Assembly: GCF_018388445.1 (NCBI RefSeq)
Contig: NZ_CP074405.1
Location: forward strand, 124,001 to 188,000
Length of the DNA stretch: 64,000 nt
DNA from: Cellulomonas wangleii
Lineage (GTDB): Bacteria > Actinomycetota > Actinomycetes > Actinomycetales > Cellulomonadaceae
Reading direction: 5' to 3'
Numbering within the stretch: the stretch's first letter is position 1; each line of letters begins with the position of its first letter. Positions 32,693 to 41,955 of this stretch are shown in pieces. The position numbers and the translations under genes were made by a program. The notes under the pieces are model-generated. The model did no database searches and was not told where the DNA came from. It saw only the letters and a program-made list of their open reading frames with translations.

Positions 32693-33600
32693 CGGGTCAC
32701 CTCCAGGTCGTGGCGGGCCGTGTCGGCCTCGTGCCGGCGGACGATCTGCAGGTACGCGTCCTCGAGGCTCGCGCGGACGACCTCGAGGTCGTCGACCCCG
32801 CCGCGGGCGAGGAGCTCGCGCGTGAAGGCCACCGGGTCGTGCGTGCTGTGCACGTGCCGCGTGCCGTCAGCGCTCCAGCGCACCTCCGACGGTCCGGCGA
32901 CCTCCCGGGCGACGGAGGCAGGGCTGCCGTCGGCGACGACGTGCCCTCCCGCCAGCAGCAGGATCCGGTCGGCGACGACCTCGGCCTCGGCGAGGTCGTG
33001 CGTGGTGAGCAGCACGACCGTGCCGTCGCGGTCGACCACCTCGTGCACGATCTCGTGGAACTCGCGCCGCGCCGCGGGGTCGAGGCCGGCGGTCGGCTCG
33101 TCGAGGATCAGCAGGTCCGGGCGCCCGACCAGTCCGACCGCGATGTCGAAGCGGCGGCGCTGACCGCCCGACAGGGTCGCCATCCGCTGGTGGGCGACGT
33201 CCGTGAGCCCCACGCGGGCGAGCAGGTCGTCAACGGGTCGGGGTCGCGCGAGCCCCGGCCGTGAGTACGGCTGGTACGCCTCGGCGAGATGGCCGAGCAG
33301 CTCCCGCACGCGCCAGCGGCGGTGGTCCCGCCACGACTGCAGCACCACGCCGATACGGGCGCGCCAGGCGTCGTCGCCGTGCTCGGGGTCGGTGCCGAGC
33401 ACGGTCACGTCGCCGCCGTCGCGACGGCGGAAGCCCTCGACGACCTCGACCGTGGTCGTCTTGCCGGCGCCGTTGGGGCCCAGCAGCGCGACCACCTCGC
33501 CGGCCCCGACCTCGAAGCCGATCCCGTCGAGCACCGTCCGCCCGCCGTACGCCATGTGCAGGTCGGTGACCCGGATGGCAGTGTCGTCGCGTACGTCCAT
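32689..33600 (-). CDS. ABC transporter ATPase (DrrA/CcmA type)
   Basis: This 303-residue ATPase has Walker A LLGPNGAGKTTTVEVVEGF, signature LSGGQRRRFDIAVGLVGRP, Walker B LLILDEPTAGLDPAARREF and the switch His in VVLLTTHDLAEAEVV. The extra C-terminal region (about residues 225-303, ending in LEDAYLQIVRR) is usual for ATPases of multidrug or antibiotic export systems. It is first in a three-gene operon. The ATG at 33600 lies inside a perfect 22-base palindrome, so binding there would block transcription start and translation start together. Confidence 0.9.
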   Translation of the reverse strand: MDVRDDTAIRVTDLHMAYGGRTVLDGIGFEVGAGEVVALLGPNGAGKTTTVEVVEGFRRRDGGDVTVLGTDPEHGDDAWRARIGVVLQSWRDHRRWRVRELLGHLAEAYQPYSRPGLARPRPVDDLLARVGLTDVAHQRMATLSGGQRRRFDIAVGLVGRPDLLILDEPTAGLDPAARREFHEIVHEVVDRDGTVVLLTTHDLAEAEVVADRILLLAGGHVVADGSPASVAREVAGPSEVRWSADGTRHVHSTHDPVAFTRELLARGGVDDLEVVRASLEDAYLQIVRRHEADTARHDLEVTR

Positions 33601-33619
33601 GTAGTAGGTCTACTACATG
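33598..33619. promoter_or_regulatory. Perfect 22-base palindromic operator over the ABC operon start
   Basis: The arms CATGTAGTAG (33598-33607) and CTACTACATG (33610-33619) are exact inverted repeats with a 2-base centre. On the minus strand the palindrome includes the ATG of the ATPase gene and a TAGACC hexamer 6 bases before it, in the leaderless pattern seen elsewhere here. The XRE regulator at the end of the operon is the obvious candidate ligand; another family cannot be excluded. Confidence 0.75.
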
Positions 33620-33633
33620 CCGTCGTACTTGCG

Positions 33634-34026
33634 CTACGGCTGAGTTGCGCCGATCGGTGTGGAGATCACCCACCGGTGACCGAACGGGTCGACCAGCCAC
33701 CCCCGTCGCTCGTCCCCCTGGTCGCTCGGCTCGCGGTCGACGGTCGCCCCGGCGTCGACGGCCCGCGCGTACGCGGCGTCGACGTCACCCACGGTGAGCG
33801 CGACCGCCCCCGTCGCGTGCCCGAGCGTCGCGGGCGCCCAGGCGCCGTACTCGTGCGCCTCGTCGGACAGGAAGAGCGGCGCGCCGTCGATCGAGAGCGC
33901 GGCGAACCCGACGCGACCTTCCTCCTCGTAGCGCTCACCGACCTCGACCGCGCCGAACGCCGCCGCGTAGAAGTCGATCGCCGCGTGCGCGTCGTGGACG
34001 GTCAGGTAGGGCGTGATGGTCGTCAT
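33634..34026 (-). CDS. VOC (glyoxalase/bleomycin resistance) superfamily protein
   Basis: This 130-residue protein has the two beta-alpha-beta-beta-beta modules of the VOC fold: ITPYLTVHDAHAAIDFYAAAFGAVEVGER and VGDVDAAYARAVDAGATVDREPSDQ, ending WLVDPFGHRWVIST. It resembles PhnB-like proteins, which lack a known enzyme role. The start at 34026 is fixed by GGAGG five bases upstream and by family length. A longer reading frame to 34107 is unnecessary. Confidence 0.87.
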   Translation of the reverse strand: MTTITPYLTVHDAHAAIDFYAAAFGAVEVGERYEEEGRVGFAALSIDGAPLFLSDEAHEYGAWAPATLGHATGAVALTVGDVDAAYARAVDAGATVDREPSDQGDERRGWLVDPFGHRWVISTPIGATQP

Positions 34027-34157
34027 GGCGCCTCCTCGTCGAGCCGCGTGGGCCTGGGTGCCCGCGTGCGTGCCGGCACTCAGGAACTTACTGCGCCCCT
34101 CTGACACCCGCGCCCGGCCGGGTCCTCGCTGTGGGCCCGGGGTGATAGGACGTTCCC

Positions 34158-36272
34158 ATGACGACTGCCACCGACGGCGACACCCCTGCCGCCACCCCCT
34201 TCGAGGACCTCGACGACTACATCGCGCTGCCGCGCCTGTCCGGCCTGGCGCTCTCGCCCGACGGCACCCGGCTGGTCACGGCCGTGCAGACGCTCGACGC
34301 CAAGCGCACCGCGTACGTGACCGCGCTGTGGGAGGTCGACCCCACGGGCGAGCGTCCTGCGCGCCGCCTGACGCGCTCCGCCAAGAGCGAGGCCTCCGCG
34401 GCCTTCACGCCGGGCGGGGACCTGCTGTTCACCAGCGCGCGCCCCGACCCCGACGCCACCGACGCGGCCGACGACCCGAAGCCCGCCCTGTGGCTGCTGC
34501 CCGCCGACGGCGCCGAGGCGCGCGTGATCGCCGACCGCGCGGCCGGCGTCGGCGGGGTCCGAGCCGCCACCGCTGCCCCCGCGGTGCTCGTCGTGTCCGA
34601 CGTGCTGCCCTCCGCCGCCGACGACGAGACCGACGAGCGGCTGCGCAAGGAGCGCAAGGACAAGAAGGTCGCCGCGATCCTCCACACCGGCTACCCGGTG
34701 CGGTACTGGGACCACGACCTGGGCCCCGGCTCGCCGCACGCCTTCGTCGCGACGCTCACCGACGACGTCGCGGCCCCGCTCGCCGGGCAGCGCGACCCGC
34801 GCCTCGCGCTCGCGGACGTCACGCCCGACGCGGACGTGGCCCTGCGTGAGGAGTCGCCGACGCTCAGCCCGGACGGCCGCACGGTCGTGACCGCGTGGCA
34901 CCGCCCGGGCGCGCGTGGCGTCCTGCGGATGCAGCTCGTGGCGATCGACGTCCAGACGCGCGAGCGCCGCGTGCTCGTCGACGACGCGGACGGCGACCTC
35001 GCGCACCCCGTCGTGTCGCCCGACGGCCGGTGGGTGGCCTACGTGCGCGAGACGATCTCGACGCCGCACCGGGCGCCGTCCGTCCAGCTGTGGGTCGTGC
35101 CGCTCGAGGGCGGCGAGGCGCGCCACGTCGCTGCTGCGTGGGACCGCTGGCCGACCGACCTGGTGTGGCTGCCGTCGTCGGACGCGATGCTCGTCACCGC
35201 CGACGACGACGGGCGCGGTCCCGTCTTCCACGTCGACCTGGGGACCGATGCGGTCACGCGTCTGACCAGCGACGACGCCACCTTCGCGAACGTGCAGGTG
35301 GCGCCCGACGGCCGGACGGCGTACGCGCTGCGCACGTCGTACCTCGCCCCCGCGCACCCGGTGCGGATCGACCTCGCCGCCGCGCTCGCGGACGGGCCCG
35401 TCGCTGCCGAGCCGCTGCGCTCGCCCGCGGCCGACGTCCCGCTCCCGGGCCGTCTGGAGGAGGTCGTCACCACCGCCGCCGACGGCACCCGCGTGCGCTC
35501 GTGGCTCGCGCTGCCCGACGGCGCCGGCGCGGACGCGAAGGCGCCGCTGCTGCTGTGGATCCACGGCGGCCCGCTCGGGTCGTGGAACGCGTGGTCGTGG
35601 CGCTGGAACCCGTGGCTGCTGGTCGCGCAGGGCTACGCCGTGCTGCTGCCCGACCCCGCGCTGTCCACCGGCTACGGCCAGGACTTCATCCAGCGCGGCT
35701 GGGGCGCGTGGGGCAAGGCGCCGTACACCGACCTCATGGCCGCCACCGACGCCGCGCTGCAGCGCGACGACGTGGACCCCGAGCGGACCGCCGCGATGGG
35801 CGGGTCGTTCGGCGGCTACATGGCCAACTGGGTCGCCGGGCACACGGACCGCTTCCGCGCGATCGTCACGCACGCGAGCCTGTGGGCCCTCGACCAGTTC
35901 GGCCCGACCACCGACGCGTCCTACTACTGGGCGCGTGAGATGACGCCCGAGATGGCGCTGGAGAACTCGCCGCACCGGTTCGTCGGCGACATCGTCACCC
36001 CGATGCTCGTCATCCACGGCGACAAGGACTACCGCGTGCCGATCGGCGAGGGCCTGCGCCTCTGGTACGAGCTGCTCGCGGCGTCCGGCCTGCCCGCGGA
36101 CGAGGAGGGGCGCACCCCGCACCGGTTCCTGTACTTCCCGGACGAGAACCACTGGATCCTCACGCCGCAGCACGCGAAGGTCTGGTACGGCGCCGTCGAG
36201 GCGTTCCTCGCCGAGCACGTGCTGGGGCGCACGGGCGACGACGCGGTGGCCTACCCCGAGGTGCTCGGCTGA
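34158..36272 (+). CDS. S9 prolyl oligopeptidase-type peptidase
   Basis: This 704-residue protein has an N-terminal beta-propeller (about residues 20-450, with recurring LSPDG phrases) and a C-terminal alpha/beta hydrolase (about 455-700). The triad is Ser550 in GGSFGGYM, Asp624 in HGDKDYRVP and His665 in ENHW. It resembles acylaminoacyl-peptidase/S9C enzymes that cut short peptides. No signal peptide, so cytoplasmic. The ATG follows TAGGAC by 6 bases with no ribosome-binding site, hence probably leaderless. Confidence 0.93.
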   Translation: MTTATDGDTPAATPFEDLDDYIALPRLSGLALSPDGTRLVTAVQTLDAKRTAYVTALWEVDPTGERPARRLTRSAKSEASAAFTPGGDLLFTSARPDPDATDAADDPKPALWLLPADGAEARVIADRAAGVGGVRAATAAPAVLVVSDVLPSAADDETDERLRKERKDKKVAAILHTGYPVRYWDHDLGPGSPHAFVATLTDDVAAPLAGQRDPRLALADVTPDADVALREESPTLSPDGRTVVTAWHRPGARGVLRMQLVAIDVQTRERRVLVDDADGDLAHPVVSPDGRWVAYVRETISTPHRAPSVQLWVVPLEGGEARHVAAAWDRWPTDLVWLPSSDAMLVTADDDGRGPVFHVDLGTDAVTRLTSDDATFANVQVAPDGRTAYALRTSYLAPAHPVRIDLAAALADGPVAAEPLRSPAADVPLPGRLEEVVTTAADGTRVRSWLALPDGAGADAKAPLLLWIHGGPLGSWNAWSWRWNPWLLVAQGYAVLLPDPALSTGYGQDFIQRGWGAWGKAPYTDLMAATDAALQRDDVDPERTAAMGGSFGGYMANWVAGHTDRFRAIVTHASLWALDQFGPTTDASYYWAREMTPEMALENSPHRFVGDIVTPMLVIHGDKDYRVPIGEGLRLWYELLAASGLPADEEGRTPHRFLYFPDENHWILTPQHAKVWYGAVEAFLAEHVLGRTGDDAVAYPEVLG

Positions 36273-36288
36273 CCGTCGCGGACGCACG

Positions 36289-36321
36289 ACGGCCGGCTCA
36301 CCCCTCGGGTGGGCCGGCCGT
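36289..36321. terminator. Bidirectional hairpin terminator
   Basis: Arms of 15 bases, acggccggctcaccc (36289-36303) and gggtgggccggccgt (36307-36321), pair with a single G-T wobble around a CTC loop. It separates the convergent S9 peptidase and the gene ending at 36342. Confidence 0.85.
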
Positions 36322-36341
36322 GTCGTCGGGCCTGTGGCCCC

Positions 36342-37490
36342 TCAGAGGTCGGCCGGGTCCACCAGGAAGTCGGCCTCGTCGGCGATCTCGCCGCCGACGG
36401 CCGCCTGCAGCACCTTGGCCACGCCCGCGACCAGGGGTGCCGACCGGCTGCGCGCGACGCGGTGCCCCAGCGACGGCTTCTCCTGCTCGATCTGGTCGAT
36501 CTCGAACGGCTCCCAGCGCACGCGGTACGCCACGACGCCGTCCTTCGTCCAGGGCAGGCCCTCCATGAGCGGCGGGAGCTGCTCGCACGCGGCGACCTCG
36601 ACGGCGAGCATCCCGTCGACGCCCAGGTCCACCAGCACCCCGAACGCCTCGGCCGGCGGCGGTGCGGCGAGCATGAGCTCGTCGAACGCGTCGGCCTCCG
36701 CCATGAGCCGCCGGCGGTCGTCGGGGTCGACCACGCCGTGCTGCTCGAGCGCGGCACGCAGCCCGGAGCCGCCCGCCTCGGGGGACCCGCCCACCGCGCC
36801 CTGCGAGCCGCGCCCGGCCAGGACGGTCGGGCCGGTCCACGACCCCGGGGTCGCGACGGACAGGTAGGCACGCGGCTGCACGCGCTGCACCAGCGCGAGC
36901 ACGTCCGCGGGCTCCAGCCAGCGGTCGGTCAGCACGGTGAGGTCCGTGGCGGCGTCGGGGTCCGGCGTCAGGACGACGCCCGTCTGCGTGCGCACGGCAC
37001 CGCACAGCCGGCGCGCGGTGGCGACGAGCCACCGCAGGACGCGCTCCTCCTCGCGGACCGGCAGCCCGTCGGGGAAGGCCCGCTTGAGGCCCTCGCGGTC
37101 CCCGCCCGGCCAGGGTCGCTCGCCGCGCTCGCGCGGGGCCTCCAGCACCCACACCATCACGCTGGACGCGGGCAGGCCGAGGGCGACGGCGTCCTGCGCC
37201 TCGATCGAGTAGGGGCCCGCGAGCCGGGACAGGCGCGCCAGACGCAGCGCCCGGACACGCGGCGCGCGGCGGCCGACGGTGCGGATGCCGAACGCGGCGG
37301 TGACCGCCGGCATCATGCCCGTGCGCGTGGTCGTCTCCGGGGTGACGTCCTCCCACCCCACGGTGCGGAACCGGCTGGCGGCGAGCACCTCGACCTCCTC
37401 GGGCTCGATGCCCGCGGGCAGGGCCAGCAGGTGCCGGTCGGCCAGGGTCGGGTCGTCCAGGGGCAGCCGCGGGAAGGTGGGCTCGGCCAT
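36342..37490 (-). CDS. Uncharacterised protein, dcd partner, paralogue A
   Basis: This 382-residue soluble protein has no signal or membrane segment. I do not recognise a named family. Its C-terminal part ([31 protein letters not shown], then [23 protein letters not shown]) and the central [27 protein letters not shown] match, segment by segment, the protein coded at 50845-51747, so the two form a two-member family in this window. Its ATG shares one base with the dcd stop, so it is translated from the dcd transcript. A link to nucleotide metabolism is possible but unproven. Confidence 0.75.
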   Translation of the reverse strand: MAEPTFPRLPLDDPTLADRHLLALPAGIEPEEVEVLAASRFRTVGWEDVTPETTTRTGMMPAVTAAFGIRTVGRRAPRVRALRLARLSRLAGPYSIEAQDAVALGLPASSVMVWVLEAPRERGERPWPGGDREGLKRAFPDGLPVREEERVLRWLVATARRLCGAVRTQTGVVLTPDPDAATDLTVLTDRWLEPADVLALVQRVQPRAYLSVATPGSWTGPTVLAGRGSQGAVGGSPEAGGSGLRAALEQHGVVDPDDRRRLMAEADAFDELMLAAPPPAEAFGVLVDLGVDGMLAVEVAACEQLPPLMEGLPWTKDGVVAYRVRWEPFEIDQIEQEKPSLGHRVARSRSAPLVAGVAKVLQAAVGGEIADEADFLVDPADL

Positions 37491-38065
37491 CAGACGTCCG
37501 TCCGGTGGAAGCCCTGCCAGGACCGCGACGCGGTCGGGCCGCGCTGCCCCTGGTACCGCGACCCGTACGCGGCGGAGCCGTAGGGGTGCTCGGTGGGGGA
37601 GGTCAGGCGGAAGAAGCAGAGCTGCCCGATCTTCATGCCCGGCCACAGCAGGATCGGCAGCGTGGCGACGTTGGACAGCTCCAGGGTCACGTGCCCCCGG
37701 AAGCCGGGGTCGATGAAGCCCGCGGTGGAGTGCGTCAGCAGCCCCAGGCGGCCCAGCGACGACTTGCCCTCGAGGCGCGCCGCGATGTCGTCGGGCAGCG
37801 TGACCTGCTCGTACGTGGACCCCAGGACGAACTCCCCGGGGTGCAGCACGAACGGCTCACCACGCTCGACGTCGACCAGGCGGGTCAGCTCGGGCTGCTC
37901 CGCGGCGGGGTCGATGACCGGGTACTTGTGGTTGTCGAAGAGCCGGAAGTACCGGTCGAGCCGCACGTCGATGCTCGACGGCTGGACCATGGTGGGGTCG
38001 TACGGGTCGAGGGCGACCCGGCCGGACTCGAGCTCGGCGCGGATGTCGCGGTCGGAGAGCAGCAC
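37490..38065 (-). CDS. dcd: dCTP deaminase
   Basis: This 191-residue protein matches actinobacterial Dcd over its full length: [63 protein letters not shown] (catalytic Glu in the HSTAGFID region) and the end [21 protein letters not shown]. It deaminates dCTP to dUTP and, in the bifunctional actinobacterial form, may also yield dUMP for thymidylate synthesis. The GTG at 38065 lies 6 bases after TACGGT (minus strand), a leaderless promoter, and gives the standard length. Confidence 0.95.
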   Translation of the reverse strand: MLLSDRDIRAELESGRVALDPYDPTMVQPSSIDVRLDRYFRLFDNHKYPVIDPAAEQPELTRLVDVERGEPFVLHPGEFVLGSTYEQVTLPDDIAARLEGKSSLGRLGLLTHSTAGFIDPGFRGHVTLELSNVATLPILLWPGMKIGQLCFFRLTSPTEHPYGSAAYGSRYQGQRGPTASRSWQGFHRTDV

Positions 38066-38167
38066 GGATCCACCGTAGTGGAGCCGTGCCGGCCGCCCGG
38101 GGACCGTCCGGTGCGCGGTGCGCGGCGGGCCCGTGATGCGAGCGGAGCGGTGAAAGGTCACGGGGCA

Positions 38168-38196
38168 TTCCAGGGGAACGTGCTTCGGGATATGCT
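38168..38196 (+). promoter_or_regulatory. Promoter of the cellobiose phosphorylase gene
   Basis: TTCCAG (38168-38173) and TATGCT (38191-38196) are separated by exactly 17 bases, a good sigma-70-type promoter. Transcription would begin near 38203, giving a leader of about 187 bases. It is divergent from dcd. Confidence 0.65.
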
Positions 38197-38211
38197 GTGG
38201 CCGCTCCGGTG

Positions 38212-38225
38212 TGGGAGCGCTCTCG
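38212..38225 (+). promoter_or_regulatory. CelR/CebR-type operator
   Basis: TGGGAGCGCTCTCG matches the known CebR/CelR box of actinobacteria, TGGGAGCGCTCCCA, at 12 of 14 positions with the left half perfect. It lies about 10-20 bases downstream of the predicted transcription start, where a LacI-family repressor blocks transcription. In Streptomyces and Thermobifida these repressors release DNA on cellobiose or cello-oligomers, which fits the gene it precedes. Confidence 0.8.
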
Positions 38226-38331
38226 CCGCTTCGGGGCGACGCGCTTCGACGGGGGAGCCCGCGCGGACACCCGCCCGATGCAGTTCCGTGAGGACGACCA
38301 GGTACGTGAGCAGGGTCGCCGACGCCTGGCA

Positions 38332-38361
38332 CCCACCATCCGGTGGGGCCTCGGTGGTGGG
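38332..38361 (+). other. Two mutually exclusive hairpins in the cellobiose phosphorylase leader
   Basis: CCCACC (38332-38337) can pair with GGTGGG (38342-38347) or, extended to CCCACCA, with TGGTGGG (38355-38361), about 30 bases before the start codon. The rest of the 324-base gene-free stretch (38066-38389) holds the divergent dcd promoter, the phosphorylase promoter and the CelR box; I see no riboswitch. Confidence 0.35.
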
Positions 38362-38389
38362 CCGTGCGACGAGGCACGAGAGGCATGCG

Positions 38390-40858
38390 ATGCGGTTCGG
38401 CCACTTCGACGACGAGGCGCGCGAGTACGTCGTCACGACGCCCCACACCCCCTACCCGTGGATCAACTACCTCGGGTCCGAGCAGTTCTTCTCGCTGCTC
38501 TCGCACCAGGCGGGCGGGTACTCGTTCTACCGCGACGCCAAGATGCGCCGGCTCACGCGGTACCGCTACAACAACATTCCCGCCGACGCGGGTGGCCGCT
38601 ACCTGTACGTCAACGACGGCGGCGACGTGTGGACCCCGTCCTGGCTGCCGGTCAAGGCGGACCTCGACCACTTCGAGGCGCGCCACGGCCTGGGCTACTC
38701 CCGGATCACCGGTGAGCGCGGCGGCCTGCGCGTCGCGACCACGTTCTTCGTCCCGCTGGGCGAGAACGCCGAGGTGCAGCGCGTCGCGGTGACCAACACG
38801 TCCGACGCGGAGAAGACGGTCACGCTCTTCTCGTTCGTCGAGTTCTGCCTGTGGAACGCGCAGGACGACCAGACGAACTACCAGCGCAACCTGTCGATCG
38901 GCGAGGTCGAGGTCGAGCAGGACGGCCCGCACGGCTCGGCGATCTACCACAAGACCGAGTACCGCGAGCGGCGCGACCACTACGCCGTGTTCGGCGTGAA
39001 CACCCGCGCGGACGGCTTCGACACCGACCGCGACACCTTCGTCGGCGCGTACAACTCCCTCGGCGAGGCGGCCGTGCCGCGCGCCGGTGCGTCGGCCGAC
39101 TCGGTCGCGTCCGGCTGGTACCCGATCGGCTCGCACTCGGTGCGCGTGACGCTCGCCCCGGGCGAGACGCGCGACCTCGTCTACGTGCTGGGCTACCTCG
39201 AGAACCCGCAGGACGAGAAGTGGGCCGACGACGCGCACCAGGTCGTCAACAAGGAGCGCGCCCACGCGCTGCTGGGCCGGTTCGCCACCGCCGCGCAGGC
39301 CGACGCCGCCGTCGAGGCGCTGCAGGCCTACTGGACGGACCTGCTGTCGACGTACTCGGTGCGCTCGAGCGACGAGAAGCTCGACCGGATGGTCAACATC
39401 TGGAACCAGTACCAGTGCATGGTCACGTTCAACATGTCGCGCTCGGCCTCGTACTTCGAGACCGGCATCGGCCGCGGCATGGGCTTCCGCGACTCCAACC
39501 AGGACCTGCTGGGCTTCGTCCACCTGGTCCCGGAGCGGGCGCGCGAGCGGATCGTCGACATCGCGTCCACGCAGTTCGAGGACGGGTCGGCGTACCACCA
39601 GTACCAGCCGCTGACCAAGCGCGGGAACAACGACATCGGCTCGGGCTTCAACGACGACCCGCTGTGGCTCATCGCCGGCGTCGCGGGCTACGTCAAGGAG
39701 ACGGGCGACTTCTCGATCCTCGACGAGCCCGTGCCGTTCGACAACGAGCCCGGCTCCGAGGTGCCGCTGTTCGAGCACCTGACCCGGTCGTTCGACTTCA
39801 CGGTGAACCACCGCGGTCCGCACGGCCTGCCGCTCATCGGGCGTGCCGACTGGAACGACTGCCTCAACCTCAACTGCTTCTCCACCGAGCCGGGCGAGTC
39901 CTTCCAGACGACGGAGAACCAGGCCGGCGGCCACGCCGAGTCCGTGTTCATCGCGGCGCAGTTCGTCCTCTACGGCGAGCAGTACGCCGAGCTCGCGGAG
40001 CGTCGGGGCCTGTCCGAGGTCGCGTCGCAGGCCCGCAAGGTCGTCGGCGAGGTCCGCGAGGCCGTGCTGGAGCACGCCTGGGACGGCCGCTGGTTCCTGC
40101 GCGCGTACGACTTCTACGGCAACCCCGTCGGCACCGACGCCACGCCCGAGGGCAAGATCTGGATCGAGCCGCAGGGCTTCGCCGTCATGGCGGGCATCGG
40201 CGTCGGCGACGGCCCGGAGGACGCGGACGCGCCCGCCATCAAGGCGCTGGACGCGGTCGACGAGATGCTCGGGACGCCGCACGGTCTGGTCCTGCAGTTC
40301 CCGGCCTACACGACGTACCAGATCGAGCTCGGCGAGGTCTCGACGTACCCGCCCGGGTACAAGGAGAACGGCGGGATCTTCTGCCACAACAACCCCTGGG
40401 TGATCATCGCCGAGACGGTCGTCGGACGCGGGGACAAGGCGTTCGACTACTACAAGCGGATCACCCCGGCGTACCGCGAGGACATCAGCGACGTCCACAA
40501 GCTCGAGCCGTACGTGTACGCGCAGATGATCGCGGGCAAGCAGGCGCCGCGCGCCGGTGAGGCCAAGAACTCCTGGCTGACGGGCACCGCGGCGTGGAAC
40601 TTCGTCGCCGTGTCGCAGTACCTGCTGGGTGTGCGGCCGGACTGGGACGGCCTCGTGGTCGACCCGCAGATCGGCCCGGACGTGCCGTCGTTCACCGTCA
40701 CGCGCGTCGCCCGCGGCGCGACGTACGAGATCACGGTGACCAACTCGGGTGCGCGCGGCGCGCGCGGCTCGCTCGTCGTCGACGGGACCTCCGTCGAGGG
40801 CAACCTCGTGCCCTACGCACCGGCGGGCAGCACCGTCCGGGTCGAGGTCACGCTCTGA
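38390..40858 (+). CDS. Cellobiose phosphorylase, GH94
   Basis: This 822-residue enzyme has the same length as, and near-identical stretches to, Cellulomonas gilvus cellobiose phosphorylase. Examples are [38 protein letters not shown] and [20 protein letters not shown]. The catalytic general acid is Asp490 in [10 protein letters not shown]. It converts cellobiose plus phosphate to alpha-glucose-1-phosphate and glucose, saving one ATP. The protein is cytoplasmic, with no signal peptide. ATG 38390 gives the family start [13 protein letters not shown]; the overlapping ATG at 38384 is out of frame. It is repressible through the CelR box, and the next gene codes an epimerase 46 bases downstream. 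Confidence 0.97.
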   Translation: MRFGHFDDEAREYVVTTPHTPYPWINYLGSEQFFSLLSHQAGGYSFYRDAKMRRLTRYRYNNIPADAGGRYLYVNDGGDVWTPSWLPVKADLDHFEARHGLGYSRITGERGGLRVATTFFVPLGENAEVQRVAVTNTSDAEKTVTLFSFVEFCLWNAQDDQTNYQRNLSIGEVEVEQDGPHGSAIYHKTEYRERRDHYAVFGVNTRADGFDTDRDTFVGAYNSLGEAAVPRAGASADSVASGWYPIGSHSVRVTLAPGETRDLVYVLGYLENPQDEKWADDAHQVVNKERAHALLGRFATAAQADAAVEALQAYWTDLLSTYSVRSSDEKLDRMVNIWNQYQCMVTFNMSRSASYFETGIGRGMGFRDSNQDLLGFVHLVPERARERIVDIASTQFEDGSAYHQYQPLTKRGNNDIGSGFNDDPLWLIAGVAGYVKETGDFSILDEPVPFDNEPGSEVPLFEHLTRSFDFTVNHRGPHGLPLIGRADWNDCLNLNCFSTEPGESFQTTENQAGGHAESVFIAAQFVLYGEQYAELAERRGLSEVASQARKVVGEVREAVLEHAWDGRWFLRAYDFYGNPVGTDATPEGKIWIEPQGFAVMAGIGVGDGPEDADAPAIKALDAVDEMLGTPHGLVLQFPAYTTYQIELGEVSTYPPGYKENGGIFCHNNPWVIIAETVVGRGDKAFDYYKRITPAYREDISDVHKLEPYVYAQMIAGKQAPRAGEAKNSWLTGTAAWNFVAVSQYLLGVRPDWDGLVVDPQIGPDVPSFTVTRVARGATYEITVTNSGARGARGSLVVDGTSVEGNLVPYAPAGSTVRVEVTL

Positions 40859-40904
40859 CCGGCGCGCCCGCGCGTCCGGTGCCGACAGCAGGGGGCTGCC
40901 ACCG

Positions 40905-41906
40905 ATGACGATCACCGCACAGATCACCGAGCCCGCACCGGTCGCACCGGCGGTGGCGGCGCCGCCCGGCGCCGTCACGCTCCGCAACGCCCGGTGGGAG
41001 GTCGACGTGCTGCCCGGCACGGGGGCCGCCCTGGGTGCGGGACGCATCCGCACGTCCGACGGGGTGTGGCGCGACCTGCTGCGCCCCACCCGGCGTGCGT
41101 CGTCCGGCGACCCCGAGAAGTGCGCGAGCTTCCCGATGGTGCCGTGGTCCAACCGCATCCGTGACGGTGTGCTGCCGTTCGCGGGGCGGCGCTGGCAGCT
41201 GCAGCGCAACGCGGCCGACGGCACCGCGATCCACGGTGCCGTGCGGTACGCGCACTGGGAGGTCGTCGAACGCACGGCCACCGCCGTCACGCTCGCGGTG
41301 GAGACCTGCGGCCAGATCGGCATCAACTTCCCGTGGCAGTTCGGCGCCACCGTCCGCTACGCGGTGGACGGTGACGACCTCGTCGTCACCACGTCGGTGC
41401 GCAACACCGACGTGGAGCCGTTCCCCGCCGGGTTCGGGCACCACCCGTACCTGAGCCGTGCGCTGCTGCCCGTCGGCGCGCCGATCCGGGAGTACCCGCC
41501 CACCGCCGGGCCGCTGCTGCGGGTCGCGGCCGAGGCGGGCTACCGGCTGTCCGGTGCCCTGCCCGACGGTCCCGCCGGGCCCGTGCCCCCGCGCGCCGAC
41601 TTCCGCGCGGCGCGCCCCCTGGGGTCGGGGTTCGTCGACGACGTGCTCACCGGCCTCGACCCGGCGGCCCCCGTGCACGTCGAGTACCCCGACGAGGGGG
41701 TGGCCGTCGACCTGACGGTCGACCCGGTGTACCGGCACCTCGTGCTGTACGCCCCGCGCCGCCGCTGCTACTTCGCCGTCGAGCCGGCGACCAACGTCAA
41801 CGACGGGTTCACGCTCCACGACGCCGGGGTCCCCGGCACGGGGGTGTTCGTCCTCGAGCCGGGTGAGGAGCGGTCCGGGACCTTCCGGCTCCGCGTGCGC
41901 GTCTGA
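40905..41906 (+). CDS. Aldose 1-epimerase family protein
   Basis: This 333-residue protein has the galactose-mutarotase fold marks: [27 protein letters not shown] (first His), [11 protein letters not shown] (catalytic His) and a C-terminal Glu in [13 protein letters not shown]. Mutarotases interconvert alpha and beta anomers of aldoses. Placed 46 bases after cellobiose phosphorylase it probably equilibrates the glucose released by phosphorolysis, and shares the cellobiose-induced transcript. The exact sugar is not certain. The ATG at 40905 has a weak GGGGG ribosome-binding-like sequence. Confidence 0.88.
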   Translation: MTITAQITEPAPVAPAVAAPPGAVTLRNARWEVDVLPGTGAALGAGRIRTSDGVWRDLLRPTRRASSGDPEKCASFPMVPWSNRIRDGVLPFAGRRWQLQRNAADGTAIHGAVRYAHWEVVERTATAVTLAVETCGQIGINFPWQFGATVRYAVDGDDLVVTTSVRNTDVEPFPAGFGHHPYLSRALLPVGAPIREYPPTAGPLLRVAAEAGYRLSGALPDGPAGPVPPRADFRAARPLGSGFVDDVLTGLDPAAPVHVEYPDEGVAVDLTVDPVYRHLVLYAPRRRCYFAVEPATNVNDGFTLHDAGVPGTGVFVLEPGEERSGTFRLRVRV

Positions 41907-41955
41907 CGCGGGTATTCGATGGCGCCGGGGTGCCGGTGCGCAGGATGGTGGCGCC

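Noticed and set aside
37490..41350. A 1286-residue minus-strand open frame covering dcd, cellobiose phosphorylase and the epimerase
   Set aside because: It is an antisense shadow produced by high GC. Only its last 191 codons (dcd) match a family; the rest is complementary to the well-supported GH94 and epimerase genes.
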